A stretch of 64,000 nt of DNA from Acinetobacter sp. ANC 4805 (GCF_022549495.1 NZ_JAKZGD010000003.1:248001-312000); one strand, 5' to 3'; positions 43,801-53,419 are shown, counted from the first letter of the stretch. The notes: generated by a model not told the origin, from the letters alone. Made by a program: numbers and translations.

Positions 43801-46154
43801 ATGATGTGATTACAGGCGATCAAGTCAGTGTTGGAACAACAGGACAGTTTGTAGATAAGAACGCAGGTCAGAACAAAGTTGTCACAGCTTCAAGTAGCTT
43901 GGTTGGATTAGATGCAGGCAACTATGAACTCACCACTAATGGACAAGTGACGGCTAACATCAGCAAGAAGCAAATCACAGGCGTATTAACAGCTCAAGAC
44001 AAAGTTTACGATGGTACGACTAATGCGATCGTGAATGGCAGCTTGAATGGCTTAATTGCAGGTGACCAAGTCAACCTGAATGCGCAAGGACAGTTTGCAG
44101 ATAAGAATGCAGCTTCGAACAAGAATGTAAATGTATCAGGTAATCTCAGTGGTACAGATGCAACTAACTATAGCCTACAAGCCAATAGTCAGACTCAAGC
44201 GAGTATCAGTAAAAAGCAAATCACAGGTGTATTGACAGCTCAAGACAAAGTTTATGACGGCACAACCAGTGCGATTGTAAATGGCAGTTTGAATGCAAGT
44301 GATGTGATTACAGGCGATCAAGTCAGTGTAGGTACAACAGGACAATTTGTAGATAAGAACGCAGGTCAGAACAAAGTTGTCACAGCTTCAAGTAGCCTGG
44401 TTGGATTGGATGCAGGCAACTACGAACTCACCACCAATGGACAAGTAACCGCTAACATCAGCAAGAAACAAATCACGGGCAGCATCACCGCTCAGGATAA
44501 AGTTTACGATGGCACAACTCATGTCAATGTTAGCGGTACATTAAATGCAGGTGGTGTAATCACAGGTGATCAGGTCAGTGTTGGAACAACAGGACAATTT
44601 GTAGATAAGAACGCAGGTCAAAACAAAGTTGTTACGGCTTCAAGTAGCTTGGTTGGATTAGATGCAGGCAACTATGAACTCACCACCAATGGACAAGTGA
44701 CGGCTAACATCAGCAAGAAGCAGATTACGGGCAGCATTACCGCTCAAGACAAAGTCTATGACGGTACAACCAGTGCAATTGTAAATGGCAGCTTGAATGG
44801 TTTGATCACAGGTGACCAAGTCAACCTAAATGCACAAGGGCAGTTTGCGGATAAAAATGCGGGTTCGAATAAGAATGTAAATGTATCAGGTAATCTCAGT
44901 GGTACAGATGCGGGTAACTATAGCTTACAAGCGAATAGTCAAACCCAAGCGAATATCAGCAAGAAACAAATCACAGGCAGCATCACTGCTCAAGACAAAG
45001 TCTATGACGGTACAACGAATGCAATTGTAAACGGTAGTTTGAATGCAAGTGATGTGATCGCAGGCGATCAAGTCAGTGTTGGTGCAACAGGACAATTTGT
45101 AGATAAGAACGCAGGCCAGAACAAAGTTGTCACGGCTTCAAGTAGCTTGGTTGGATTAGATGCAGGTAATTATGAACTCACCACCAATGGACAAGTGACT
45201 GCCAACATCAGCAAGAAACAAATTACAGGCAGCATCACCGCTCAAGACAAAGTCTATGACGGTACAACCAGTGTGATCGTTAATGGTAGCTTGAATGGTT
45301 TGATCACAGGTGACCAAGTCAACCTAAATGCCCAAGGACAGTTTGCGGATAAAAATGCAGGCTCAAACAAGAATGTAAATGTATCAGGTAATTTAAGTGG
45401 TATAGATGCAGTCAACTATAGCCTACAAGCGAATAGTCAGACTCAAGCCAACATCAGCAAGAAGCAAATTACAGGCAGCATCACTGCTCAGGATAAAGTT
45501 TACGATGGCACAACCAGTGCGATTGTAAATGGCAGCTTGAATGGTTTAATCACAGGCGACCAAGTCAACCTAAATGCCCAAGGACAATTTGCTGATAAAA
45601 ATGCGGGTTCAAACAAAAATGTAAATGTATTAGGCAGTTTAAGTGGTGCAGATGCGGCCAACTATAGCTTACAAGCCAATAGTCAAACGCAAGCAAATAT
45701 TGAAAAAGCCAAAGCACAAGTCATTGGTAATAGTTTAACGACGACTTATAACGGTCAGCAACAACATGTCACTGGTTTCACTGCTCAAGGCTTAGTGAAC
45801 GGGGAAAGTACAGAGGTCTTAACAAATGTGACAGCGACAGGTGCAAGTGCCACGTCAACAGGGAACTATCAAAATCAGGTCAGTGGCCATGATCAGAACT
45901 ATGATCTGACATTTACTGCTGGAATGTTAAAAATTGAAGCGCCATTGGTCGATCCAAAACCACCTATCGTACCTGAAAAACCGAGCCAACCTAATCTCTC
46001 AATTTGGCAAGATTTATTAGGTAATCCATATCAGCGAGCGATTCATTTTGCTCCACAAGCAAATAAACCAAAACAGTCGGATAGCATCGAAATAGAAATT
46101 ATTGGTGATGGCATCAACATGGACGGTATTCACACATTAACGGGGAATTTTTAA
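34866..46154 (+). CDS. Giant filamentous-haemagglutinin-like TpsA adhesin with 26 YDG repeats
   Basis: A 3762-residue two-partner-secretion exoprotein. The N-terminus MNKVYKTVWNKSLGCWQV is an ESPR extended signal, followed by a hydrophobic core and a cut near AGAAD (about residue 68). The TPS secretion domain covers about 70-310 with NVGIQWDTFNIGQNATVNF and NPNGVIFSKTAQVNVGGIVA. Two blocks of GLUG motifs (xxGGLVGxN) occupy about 550-800 and 930-1090. Three MBG-type domains span about 1140-1465. Residues 1469-3616 are 26 YDG domains of 82 or 84 residues. One more MBG domain and a proline-rich, acidic tail (VDPKPPIVPEKPSQP) end the protein. No anchoring domain is visible. Its TpsB partner starts 2 nt after the stop. 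A surface adhesin or biofilm role is inferred from the family. Confidence 0.95.
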   Translation: MNKVYKTVWNKSLGCWQVTSELTRSHSRGGQSSTVTGHVKETKTWFQTLRLSLLSLALLPISLWAGAADVQLPTGGSVTVGSAQVSQNNNTLNVHQNSQNVGIQWDTFNIGQNATVNFYQPNTSSIAVNRVLDSNASQIMGKLNANGQVFLLNPNGVIFSKTAQVNVGGIVASTLNVTDSDIISGNFTLKNQSNAASVENYGSVIANGGVVAFIAPTVINEGQIQAHNGVIHLTAADQVTLKLQDGQLTEYKVEIGTLQGLIDNRGAILANNGAIYLTAKAKDSLSKAVVNHSGIIEANRLGQNAKGEIVLLADMQQGTTNVSGILKSEGRNGQAGGFIETSAAQVKIADSTQVSTLSDGGKTGTWLIDPTDFSINAGSAAQTGSGIGATTLQNNLNSTSVILETQNAGSEKGDINVNTAVTWNKDTTLTLKAHNDINVNASITAQNQDGKVVLLYGQNGSESANYYIKNGAKINLNAGQNFSTQKGTDVSKRIDYKVVTDLQALQNINNALAGNYVLGTDIDATVTKDWGVGDEKGFNPLGNEFDYFTGRFDGLGHTVSHLTINRPYSYDVGLFGHIDGAVVRNVGLVGGSVVGDSFVGGLVGQSTHQSLVENVFNTGTVQGYGTVGGLVGGNFDGSTIKNAYATGNVTGAQNSTYIGGLVGGNDGAVIENVYASGNVNGSDIVGGLVGDNNHGGTINNAYATGAVTGEQNVGGLVGNNYYDAEVKNAYATGAVTGTDRVGGLVGENLAANIENTYALGKVTGVTAIGGLLGKNVQGVVTNSYWDKNKTGLDSSSGSANTSGLTSDEMFNANKFIGFDFDKIWANADNQTTPYFKDHIGPNQVVNKQDQLGGYYSVIQNLNQLQNINQNLAGNYLLGNDIDAKNSQFWGDANGIGFNPLGDSSHAFTGKLDGLGHQISDLYIYRETTDNVGLFGYIQNANLKNFGVVNSNIKGQNHVGAVVGSSTQNSQLYSIYSTGSVVGTGDAVGGLVGQQQDGSKIESAYSTSQVIGQNHVGGLVGTNQNAIIKDTYATGAVSGLSNVAGLVGSNQNQATVQNAYATGRVTGNSLIGGLVGNNSNATVSNGHWNKETTLQNDSAGSSASSGLTNAEMKDASKFTFLDADSKLGGKQTAWRIYDGLSVPLLRSFLTTKDLSVTDKTTTYTGKEQHFADVWGLDSSKYTANGQTSGTDAGLYKAIYYSDNQHGYDFIGNEGTLTINKAKVTVTGNSDSTIYNGKTQSINNPHYTVDGLVNGEAESLLGNIAITGASGKDAGTYTNKVTGENSSTKNYDIAYVDGKFVINKKKATVYALDETREYNGFNQQINSFRADGLVDGETESVLAVNAVATRKDAGNYVHAVAYSNAAKGDKNYDLTFVNGTYTITKATATIKGNSLATTYNGQVQNVAGFTISGLKGNDANNQANIFSSVTASGASDRNAGSYTNTVAGAASTTNYNIVYENGSLDIAKKQITGSIIAQDKVYDGTTSAIVNGSLNGLITGDQVNLNAQGQFADKNAASNKTVNVSGNLSGTDAGNYELTTNGQVTANISKKQVTGVLTAQDKVYDGTTSAIINGSLNGLITGDQVNLNAQGQFADKNAASNKTVNVSGNLSGTDAANYDLAANTSAQANISKKQITGVLTAQDKVYDGTTSAIVNGSLNGLIAGDQVNLNAQGQFADKNAGQNKVVTASSSLVGLDAGNYELTTNGQVTANISKKQITGVLTAQDKVYDGTTSAIVNGSLNGLIAGDQVNLNAQGQFADKNAGANKNVNVSGTLSGTDAGNYSLQANSQTLANISKKQITGVLTAQDKVYDGTTSAIVNGSLNAGGVITGDQVSVGTTGQFVDKNAGQNKVVTASSSLVGLDAGNYELTTNGQVTANISKKQITGVLTAQDKVYDGTTNAVVNGSLNGLITGDQVNLNTQGQFADKNAGSNKTVNVSGNLSGTDAGNYDLAANTSTQASISKKQITGVLTAQDKVYDGTTSAIVNGSLNGLITGDQVNLNAQGQFADKNAASNKNVNVSGNLTGTDAANYSLQANSQTQASISKKQITGSITAQDKVYDGTTNAIVNGSLNGLITGDQVNLNAQGQFTDKNAGSNKNVNVSGNLSGTDAGNYSLQANSQTQANISKKQITGVLTAQDKVYDGTTNAIVNGSVNGLITGDQVNLNAQGQFADKNAGSNKNVNVSGNLSGTDAGNYDLAANTSAQANISKKQITGSITAQDKVYDGTTNAIVNGSVNGLITGDQVNLNAQGQFADKNAASNKNVNVSGNLTGTDATNYSLQANSQTQANISKKQITGSITAQDKVYDGTTNAIVNGSVNGLITGDQVSLNAQGQFADKNAGSNKNVNVSGNLSGTDAGNYDLAANTSAQANISKKQITGSITAQDKVYDGTTSAIVNGSLNANDVITGDQVSVGTTGQFVDKNAGQNKVVTASSSLVGLDAGNYELTTNGQVTANISKKQVTGVLTAQDKVYDGTINATVNGSLNGLITGDQVNLNAQGQFTDKNAGSNKTVNVSGNLSGTDAANYSLQANSQTQANISKKQVTGVLTAQDKVYDGTTNANVSGTLNAGGVITGDQVSVGTTGQFVDKNAGQNKVVTASSSLVGLDAGNYELTTNGQVTANISKKQITGSITAQDKVYDGTTSAIVNGSLNGLITGDQVNLNAQGQFADKNAGANKNVNVSGNLSGTDAGNYSLQANSQTQANISKKQITGSITAQDKVYDGTTSAIVNGSLNGLITGDQVNLNAQGQFADKNAGANKNVNVSGTLSGTDAGNYELSTSGQVTANISKKQITGSITAQDKVYDGTTSAIVNGSLNGLITGDQVNLNAQGQFADKNAGSNKNVNVSGNLTGTDAGNYSLQANSQTQANISKKQITGVLTAQDKVYDGTTSAIVNGSLNASDVITGDQVNLNAQGQFADKNAGSNKNVNVSGNLTGTDAGNYSLQANSQTQANISKKQITGSITAQDKVYDGTTSAIVNGSLNANDVITGDQVSVGTTGQFVDKNAGQNKVVTASSSLVGLDAGNYELTTNGQVTANISKKQITGVLTAQDKVYDGTTNAIVNGSLNGLIAGDQVNLNAQGQFADKNAASNKNVNVSGNLSGTDATNYSLQANSQTQASISKKQITGVLTAQDKVYDGTTSAIVNGSLNASDVITGDQVSVGTTGQFVDKNAGQNKVVTASSSLVGLDAGNYELTTNGQVTANISKKQITGSITAQDKVYDGTTHVNVSGTLNAGGVITGDQVSVGTTGQFVDKNAGQNKVVTASSSLVGLDAGNYELTTNGQVTANISKKQITGSITAQDKVYDGTTSAIVNGSLNGLITGDQVNLNAQGQFADKNAGSNKNVNVSGNLSGTDAGNYSLQANSQTQANISKKQITGSITAQDKVYDGTTNAIVNGSLNASDVIAGDQVSVGATGQFVDKNAGQNKVVTASSSLVGLDAGNYELTTNGQVTANISKKQITGSITAQDKVYDGTTSVIVNGSLNGLITGDQVNLNAQGQFADKNAGSNKNVNVSGNLSGIDAVNYSLQANSQTQANISKKQITGSITAQDKVYDGTTSAIVNGSLNGLITGDQVNLNAQGQFADKNAGSNKNVNVLGSLSGADAANYSLQANSQTQANIEKAKAQVIGNSLTTTYNGQQQHVTGFTAQGLVNGESTEVLTNVTATGASATSTGNYQNQVSGHDQNYDLTFTAGMLKIEAPLVDPKPPIVPEKPSQPNLSIWQDLLGNPYQRAIHFAPQANKPKQSDSIEIEIIGDGINMDGIHTLTGNF
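39270..45713 (+). repeat. Tandem array of 26 YDG-domain repeats (246/252 bp)
   Basis: 26 in-frame copies, each beginning (I/V)TG(V/S).(T/A)AQDKVYDGT. Eighteen are 82 codons and eight are 84 codons, which exactly accounts for the 6444 nt. The copies fall in two main sequence classes: 'NGLITGDQVNLNAQGQFADK' with SGNLSGTDA, and 'VITGDQVSVGTTGQFVDK' with SSSLVGLDAGNYELTT. Copies 3 and 18 join parts of both classes. Silent-site differences show the copies are not all recent. Confidence 0.95.
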
Positions 46155-46156
46155 TT

Positions 46157-47830
46157 ATGTTATATCCGAAGACAACATTATTAATGAGTATGCTTTCACT
46201 GAGTAGTTTTTCAGTTTTTGCAGATAATGTGCCAAATGCTGGACTACTTCTACAACAGCAAACCATACAGCAATATCAGCCTCAAGCTGAGGTGAATATT
46301 GAGCAGCCTGCACAAATGCAAATCGCGCAAGCAGATGCTCAGCAGCAAGTTAAAGTTGAGGAGATTGTAATTACAGGAAACCAGAGTATTAGCACAGCAA
46401 ATTTACATGCTTTGGTTGCCGATGCTGAAACTAAAATGCTGACACTTGCTGATTTACAGCAATTGACGAAACGGATTACGCTTTATTACCAACAGCAGGG
46501 TTATCCTTATAGTCGAGCCTATTTACCTGTACAAAGTTTGAAAAATGGTGTGGTTAAGATTGCAATTTTGGAGGCAAAATATGATCGTATCATTATCAAT
46601 AATCAAACCAAAACATCTCCACACTTAATACAAGCTATTTTGCAGCCGTTACAGTCAGGCAATATTATTGATTCGGCGACCTTGCAGCAGCAGCTTAAAT
46701 TGTTAAATCGTTTAGATGGGATTCAAACACGTAATATCATTAGCGCAGGGCGTTATGCTGGAACCAGTGATTTAACAATTGATATTCAGCCAACATCATC
46801 ACTGACAGGCTATGTCGGTTTGGATAATTATGGCAATGAATATACCCATGAAGTGCGTTTAAATGCTGGCGTTGCAGTCAATAATGCTTTGGGTTTGGGT
46901 GATCGCTTGACTGTGGATGGTATGACATCGGGCAATTTAAACTTTGGTCGATTGGGCTATGAAGCAACAATGAATGGTATCGGGACACGTTTAGGTGCGA
47001 GTTATTCAGATTTAGCTTATGAATTAGGTAAAGAATATAAAGCTTTAGATGCAACAGGCACAGCACAACAAATCAGTGTATGGTTGAATCAACCAGTATT
47101 ATTGAATAATCGTAGTGAAGTCATTTTGGGTGTGCAATACGATCACAAACAACTGAAAGATGATATCAATGTTGCAGAAATTTATCGGGATCGGAATATT
47201 GATGTAGGGCGTATTCGTTTAGATGCTTCGCAATATGATGATTTTGCAGGTGGTGGTTTAACTCAACTTGGCGTTGCAACAGATATTGGACGAGTTAATT
47301 TTAAAAATGCGATGGCAGAACTTGGTGATCAAGCAACAGCAAAAACACAAGGTGAATTTGTTAGTGCCTTTATGAATGTCTCTCGATTGCAAAATTTAAA
47401 TGGTTCAAAAACCCAAATCTATGCAGCTCTACAAGCACAATATAGCCCTGACAATTTAGATAGCGCTCAGCAATTTAGTGTTGGTGGTGCGTCGAATATT
47501 GCAGGATATAAGAATAGCGCATTAAGTGGTTCAACGGGATATTACGTTTTGTCTGAACTTAGACAGAGTTTATATGCTTCTGCACAAAATCAACTTGCAG
47601 CGAAGATCTATGTCGATACAGCAACGGTTAAACACCAAGCACGAGAGTGGAGTGGTTTAACAGGCAAAAATATAGAACAGATTAGTAGTGCAGGTTTTGG
47701 ACTAAACTGGTCAAATGCGATGCAATGGCAAGCAGCATTAACTGTTGGGTTCCCGATAGGAGCACAACCTGATAGCGTTGATAAGCGTAATGACGTTGAA
47801 GCTTGGTTTAATTTAAGTAAACGTTTTTAA
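46157..47830 (+). CDS. TpsB-family outer-membrane secretion partner (ShlB/FhaC/HecB-like)
   Basis: A 557-residue outer-membrane transporter that exports the adhesin encoded just upstream. A signal peptide (LSMLSLSSFSVFADN-like, residues 1-22) is followed by a Gln-rich stretch, POTRA domains (VKVEEIVITGNQSISTANL near residue 70; LLNRLDGIQTRNIISAG near 190) and a 16-strand barrel. The conserved barrel signatures are present: LTGYVGLDNYGNEYTHEVRLNAG, the FSVGGASNIAGYKNSALSGSTGYY loop-6 region carrying the VRGY/G-type tetrad in altered form (IAGY), and a terminal Phe (NLSKRF). The start codon follows the adhesin stop by 2 nt, so the two are one operon. Confidence 0.93.
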   Translation: MLYPKTTLLMSMLSLSSFSVFADNVPNAGLLLQQQTIQQYQPQAEVNIEQPAQMQIAQADAQQQVKVEEIVITGNQSISTANLHALVADAETKMLTLADLQQLTKRITLYYQQQGYPYSRAYLPVQSLKNGVVKIAILEAKYDRIIINNQTKTSPHLIQAILQPLQSGNIIDSATLQQQLKLLNRLDGIQTRNIISAGRYAGTSDLTIDIQPTSSLTGYVGLDNYGNEYTHEVRLNAGVAVNNALGLGDRLTVDGMTSGNLNFGRLGYEATMNGIGTRLGASYSDLAYELGKEYKALDATGTAQQISVWLNQPVLLNNRSEVILGVQYDHKQLKDDINVAEIYRDRNIDVGRIRLDASQYDDFAGGGLTQLGVATDIGRVNFKNAMAELGDQATAKTQGEFVSAFMNVSRLQNLNGSKTQIYAALQAQYSPDNLDSAQQFSVGGASNIAGYKNSALSGSTGYYVLSELRQSLYASAQNQLAAKIYVDTATVKHQAREWSGLTGKNIEQISSAGFGLNWSNAMQWQAALTVGFPIGAQPDSVDKRNDVEAWFNLSKRF

Positions 47831-47902
47831 GTAAGAACCGAGTTGTGATTAGTTAAAATCGTTGGGATTCTGATGATTTTAACGAGCAAAATGAAGAAAT
47901 AA

Positions 47903-47932
47903 AAAAAAGCAAAGCCTCGGCTTTGCTTTTTT
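47903..47932. terminator. Bidirectional terminator between tpsB and purB
   Basis: AAAAAGCAAAGCC / GGCTTTGCTTTTT hairpin with A-run and T-run on the two sides, between convergent genes. Confidence 0.85.
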
Positions 47933-47944
47933 AATCAACAAAAC

Positions 47945-49342
<1,398 letters not shown>

Positions 49343-49387
49343 TTAATTTTGGAATAAACATAAAAATAAATTCGTCTTAGCATCGGT

Positions 49388-50119
49388 TTATACCACCTGA
49401 TACTGTAAACGAGCGAGAGCTTGAATATCTTGTAATAACTTACGTTTAGTAAAAATCATACTCCAAGAGCTTCCACCGAGCTGCTTCCATAAATGCGCAA
49501 GTTGTAAGCCTGTAAAGAGGCATGCACGAATACGGTTGGTATGATTGATGTCTTTAAATGCTTCGGCATTACCACGGACTAAAATACGCGGATTAATCTG
49601 TCCTGCGGTTTCTACATAGGTTTGTGCAAGGTTGGCAATGATACTTGGGTGCAAATAATTGTTATCGAAAAATGAAAGCTGTTTTAATATTTTTTGCTGA
49701 GCTGCTTCGATAGTTTTGACGTATTCAGGATTGCTATACACTTTCTTTTCTAATTGCAATAACGCCATTGCATAAGACATTGGGAGTTTAGCAGTCGACA
49801 TTTTCGGAATACGAGATTTAGGAGCAGTATTAAAAGGTTGGGTTATACAACCTTCTAATGTTTTTAAACCAAGAGAGATATCTGCAAGTTGATTAAAAAA
49901 ATCTAAAGTTTGAGTGGCATTATTGGTGGCTGGGCGAATATTAAGACTGGCTTTAATCAGTAGTTCAAAATAAAAATTACCGCTATCACCAATACTTTGC
50001 TGACCCGCCATTGCAGTCATATGCGTGAGCTGAGTTGCTTGAAACACAGCAGCCAATGCCAAAGCACGATTTTGTCGAACATTCAACGCTTGGGCGTGCT
50101 GAAAGGGTAACTCCACCAT
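49388..50119 (-). CDS. hflD: High-frequency lysogenization protein HflD homologue
   Basis: A 243-residue protein of the HflD family, a peripheral inner-membrane protein first found to lower lambda CII activity. The N-terminus [23 protein letters not shown] and the conserved [33 protein letters not shown] near the end are characteristic. Its conserved place between mnmA and purB supports the call. Cellular role outside phage biology is unclear. Confidence 0.95.
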   Translation of the reverse strand: MVELPFQHAQALNVRQNRALALAAVFQATQLTHMTAMAGQQSIGDSGNFYFELLIKASLNIRPATNNATQTLDFFNQLADISLGLKTLEGCITQPFNTAPKSRIPKMSTAKLPMSYAMALLQLEKKVYSNPEYVKTIEAAQQKILKQLSFFDNNYLHPSIIANLAQTYVETAGQINPRILVRGNAEAFKDINHTNRIRACLFTGLQLAHLWKQLGGSSWSMIFTKRKLLQDIQALARLQYQVV

Positions 50120-50137
50120 GCTTCGCTTCCAATTTCC

Positions 50138-51271
<1,134 letters not shown>

Positions 51272-51275
51272 CTAA

Positions 51276-51764
51276 TTAAGCGTCCAAATGAGAAGTTAAT
51301 GAGGGAGAGAAAGGGTGCTCATAAATGAGCGATAAGGGATATTTTTTGCCATCAAGGGCATCTTCAATTACTTTTAAAACCAATGGGCTTCGAGCACGTG
51401 CTGATTCTTGTAGCTCATCCAAGTTCATCCATACTACACCAACAATACCTGTATCCAGTTGAGCATTTTCTTCAACTGACGTGACATGTGCTAAAAAGCA
51501 AAAACGGTAATAGGTACGATCTGGAAACATCGGTGGAGTATAGGTATAGATACCAAGCAGATGATCAATTTCAACATGATGACCTGTTTCTTCTAAGGTC
51601 TCACGAATCGCTGCTTGAATAATGGTCTCATCGCATTCTACATGTCCCGCAGGTTGATTAAACACGGTATGTACAAAGCCTTCGCTGTGTTCTTCAACAA
51701 ACAGAAAACGTCCGTCTTTTTCGACTACAGTAGCGACTGTGACATGGGGTGTCCAAGCGGTCAT
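51276..51764 (-). CDS. NUDIX hydrolase, NudJ-like
   Basis: A 162-residue phosphohydrolase. The Nudix box is visible: GHVECDETIIQAA followed by IRETLEETGH (G-x5-E-x7-RE-x2-EE-xG) near residues 41-63, preceded by PHVTVATVVEKDGRFLFVEE as in NudJ. NudJ acts on nucleoside di/triphosphates and HMP-PP; the substrate here is inferred. I prefer the ATG at 51764 (MTAWTPHV) because family N-termini begin close to PHVTV; the ATG at 51776 adds four residues. It leads the mnmA-hflD-purB group. Confidence 0.88.
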   Translation of the reverse strand: MTAWTPHVTVATVVEKDGRFLFVEEHSEGFVHTVFNQPAGHVECDETIIQAAIRETLEETGHHVEIDHLLGIYTYTPPMFPDRTYYRFCFLAHVTSVEENAQLDTGIVGVVWMNLDELQESARARSPLVLKVIEDALDGKKYPLSLIYEHPFSPSLTSHLDA

Positions 51765-52102
51765 AGAAAGCACCATGATTTTAAAAAACGTATTCTACAA
51801 AATTTGTGAGTTTTTGGCTATGGTGATTGCCACATGACTTTCATAACCATAGTTAGTTCATTGATCTTTAATTTTTTGATGAATAAATATTTCTAATTCT
51901 TTTGCGGCTTGGCATGCAGGATCATTTATTTCATATGTACCACTATAATTCAATACATCTAAAGCCTTTCTTTTGAGAAATAGTTAAGTTGGTTGTTGAA
52001 TTTAGTATTCTTTTCTATGTATAAAAATGAACCATGAGGGATGTTATTCTGCAAGTTTCCACCGCACAGCGGTGGAACGAGACAATAATTTTTAAGGTTA
52101 TT
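51765..52102. other. 338-nt gap holding a coding relic and a GC-rich hairpin
   Basis: On the minus strand 51858-51983 is a stop-to-stop frame of 41 codons without a start codon: ..KALDVLNYSGTYEINDPAC, then QAAKELEIFIHQKIKDQ and TGA. Its composition looks protein-like, so it may be the 3' end of a lost gene. At 52057-52077 TTCCACCGC / GCGGTGGAA forms a perfect 9-bp stem with an ACA loop, unusually GC-rich for its setting, in the leader of the next gene; it is not followed by a good T-run. A longer open frame from 52034 runs through this hairpin. Confidence 0.45.
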
Positions 52103-53137
52103 ATGAAAGATACATTAGTGATTCTAAATTTAAAATTTGATACTTCTATCTTATATGTTGAAAATATTCGAGATTTAATAGTTGCAGGTTCAACTCATAT
52201 TGAATTGGATTTTACTAGTATGACAACAATTGAACCATTTGGGATTGTTTATTTTTCAAATTTTATTAAGAGTATTTCAAGAATTCGAGGTCTAGAAATA
52301 TCATGTGTTTATATAGACAAGGATGTTAGTTATGCTAAGCATATGGGTTTTTTCAAAAACTGTGGGTTTGATATAGGTGCAGAGCCTAGAGATTCTTTCC
52401 CAACAAAGGCTACCTCTTATGTACCAATCACAATTTTAGACGTGGGAAGTTTGAGGCAAGAAGCTATTGATTCTTATAAAGAGGTAGGAGATATTATAGA
52501 GAATTACAGTATAAATTTGGCTAAACTTCTAACATCACAAAAAGATGATACACCTTTGGTTGATACATTAACTTATTGTTTTAGAGAAATCATTAGAAAT
52601 GTTGTAGAGCACTCTGGCTCAAAAAAAATAACTTTTTGTGCCCAATATTGGCCCTATTTAGGAAAAGCCGAGATTGTGGTTTTAGATCGTGGTAAAGGAA
52701 TTTTAAATTCCTTAAATGAAAATACTACATTGCCAAAAATTAATGATGATAAAGAAGCATTAAATTTTGCATTATTACCCAGTATATCGAGTAAAGTGCC
52801 TTACGCAAAAAAAAGAAAAAGTAGAAATGAAAGTTTTTGGAAAAATTCTGGGTTTGGTTTATATATGACCCATCGTATAGCTGGTTTGGGAGGAGATTTT
52901 TTTGTTGCTAGTGGTAAACATGGTTTGAGGTGGGTACGTGATCAAAAAACAGATCATCATGTCAGATTAAAGGGTACTATTCTGCGATTGCTTATCGAGA
53001 CTAATAATATTACGGAATTGCAGGATACTTTAAGAGTATTTAGGGAGGATGGTTTTGCATTAGCAAGGCAGTTAACAGAAATGGAAATAGAACCATCTAG
53101 TGCATCTTTAATGCTTACTAAACACAGAACTAAATAG
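52103..53137 (+). CDS. STAS-like plus HATPase (anti-sigma/GHKL) protein
   Basis: A 344-residue cytoplasmic protein. Residues about 1-110 look like a STAS domain (ELDFTSMTTIEPFGIVYFSNFIKSI, then LEISCVYID). Residues about 160-320 are a GHKL ATPase: N-box FREIIRNVVEHSGSKKI, G1 box VVLDRGKGIL, and G2 box SGFGLYMTHRIAGLGG. No His-phosphoacceptor or sensor is present, so it resembles a partner-switching regulator with antagonist and ATPase parts in one chain. I choose ATG 52103, which has AAGG 6 nt upstream, over 52034, whose first 23 codons cross a perfect hairpin. No sigma factor or PP2C phosphatase gene is adjacent. The partner is unknown. Confidence 0.75.
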   Translation: MKDTLVILNLKFDTSILYVENIRDLIVAGSTHIELDFTSMTTIEPFGIVYFSNFIKSISRIRGLEISCVYIDKDVSYAKHMGFFKNCGFDIGAEPRDSFPTKATSYVPITILDVGSLRQEAIDSYKEVGDIIENYSINLAKLLTSQKDDTPLVDTLTYCFREIIRNVVEHSGSKKITFCAQYWPYLGKAEIVVLDRGKGILNSLNENTTLPKINDDKEALNFALLPSISSKVPYAKKRKSRNESFWKNSGFGLYMTHRIAGLGGDFFVASGKHGLRWVRDQKTDHHVRLKGTILRLLIETNNITELQDTLRVFREDGFALARQLTEMEIEPSSASLMLTKHRTK

Positions 53138-53174
53138 TTTAATTAGTAAATCTCTTTGAGCTTTGTTAATAGGA

Positions 53175-53405
53175 TTAGTTTTTCTGATTTAAATAATTAT
53201 CCTTCACTTTCACATAATGACGTGCTGAATAAGGTAAAAATTCCATTTCTTTTTCAGTCAGTGCACGAACTTGCTGTACTGGACTACCGACATAGAGATA
53301 ACCGCTTTTTAACACTTTACGTGGTGGAACAAGACTACCAGCACCAATCATCACATCATCTTCAATAATTACGTCATCCAAAACCACGGTATTGATTCCG
53401 ATTAT
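53175..53405 (-). pseudogene. 3' fragment of a gamma-carbonic-anhydrase-like gene
   Basis: The minus-strand frame reads IIGINTVVLDDVIIEDDVMI then GAGSLVPPRKVLKSGYLYVG, SPVQQVRALTEKE and EFLPYSARHYVKVKDNY, which is the C-terminal third of the YrdA/PaaY-like left-handed beta-helix family (about 180 residues when intact). The metal-binding histidines of the N-terminal two-thirds are missing. Upstream the frame runs straight into the 3' end of the histidine kinase gene. A GTG (the ATG-like start of a 70-residue frame at 53387) is available but the remnant cannot be a working enzyme. Confidence 0.8.
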
Positions 53406-53419
53406 ACGCGATTGCCAAT

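Noticed and set aside
39270-45713. Regular direct repeats, as in a CRISPR array or satellite DNA
   Set aside because: The period is 246 or 252 nt, the whole array is one open frame, and the units encode YDG domains.
49388-50119. HflD as a sign of a prophage
   Set aside because: The gene lies in the conserved mnmA-hflD-purB order and no phage genes are near.
53156-53368. 70-codon plus-strand ORF
   Set aside because: Antisense of the carbonic-anhydrase-like fragment, which has clear family similarity.
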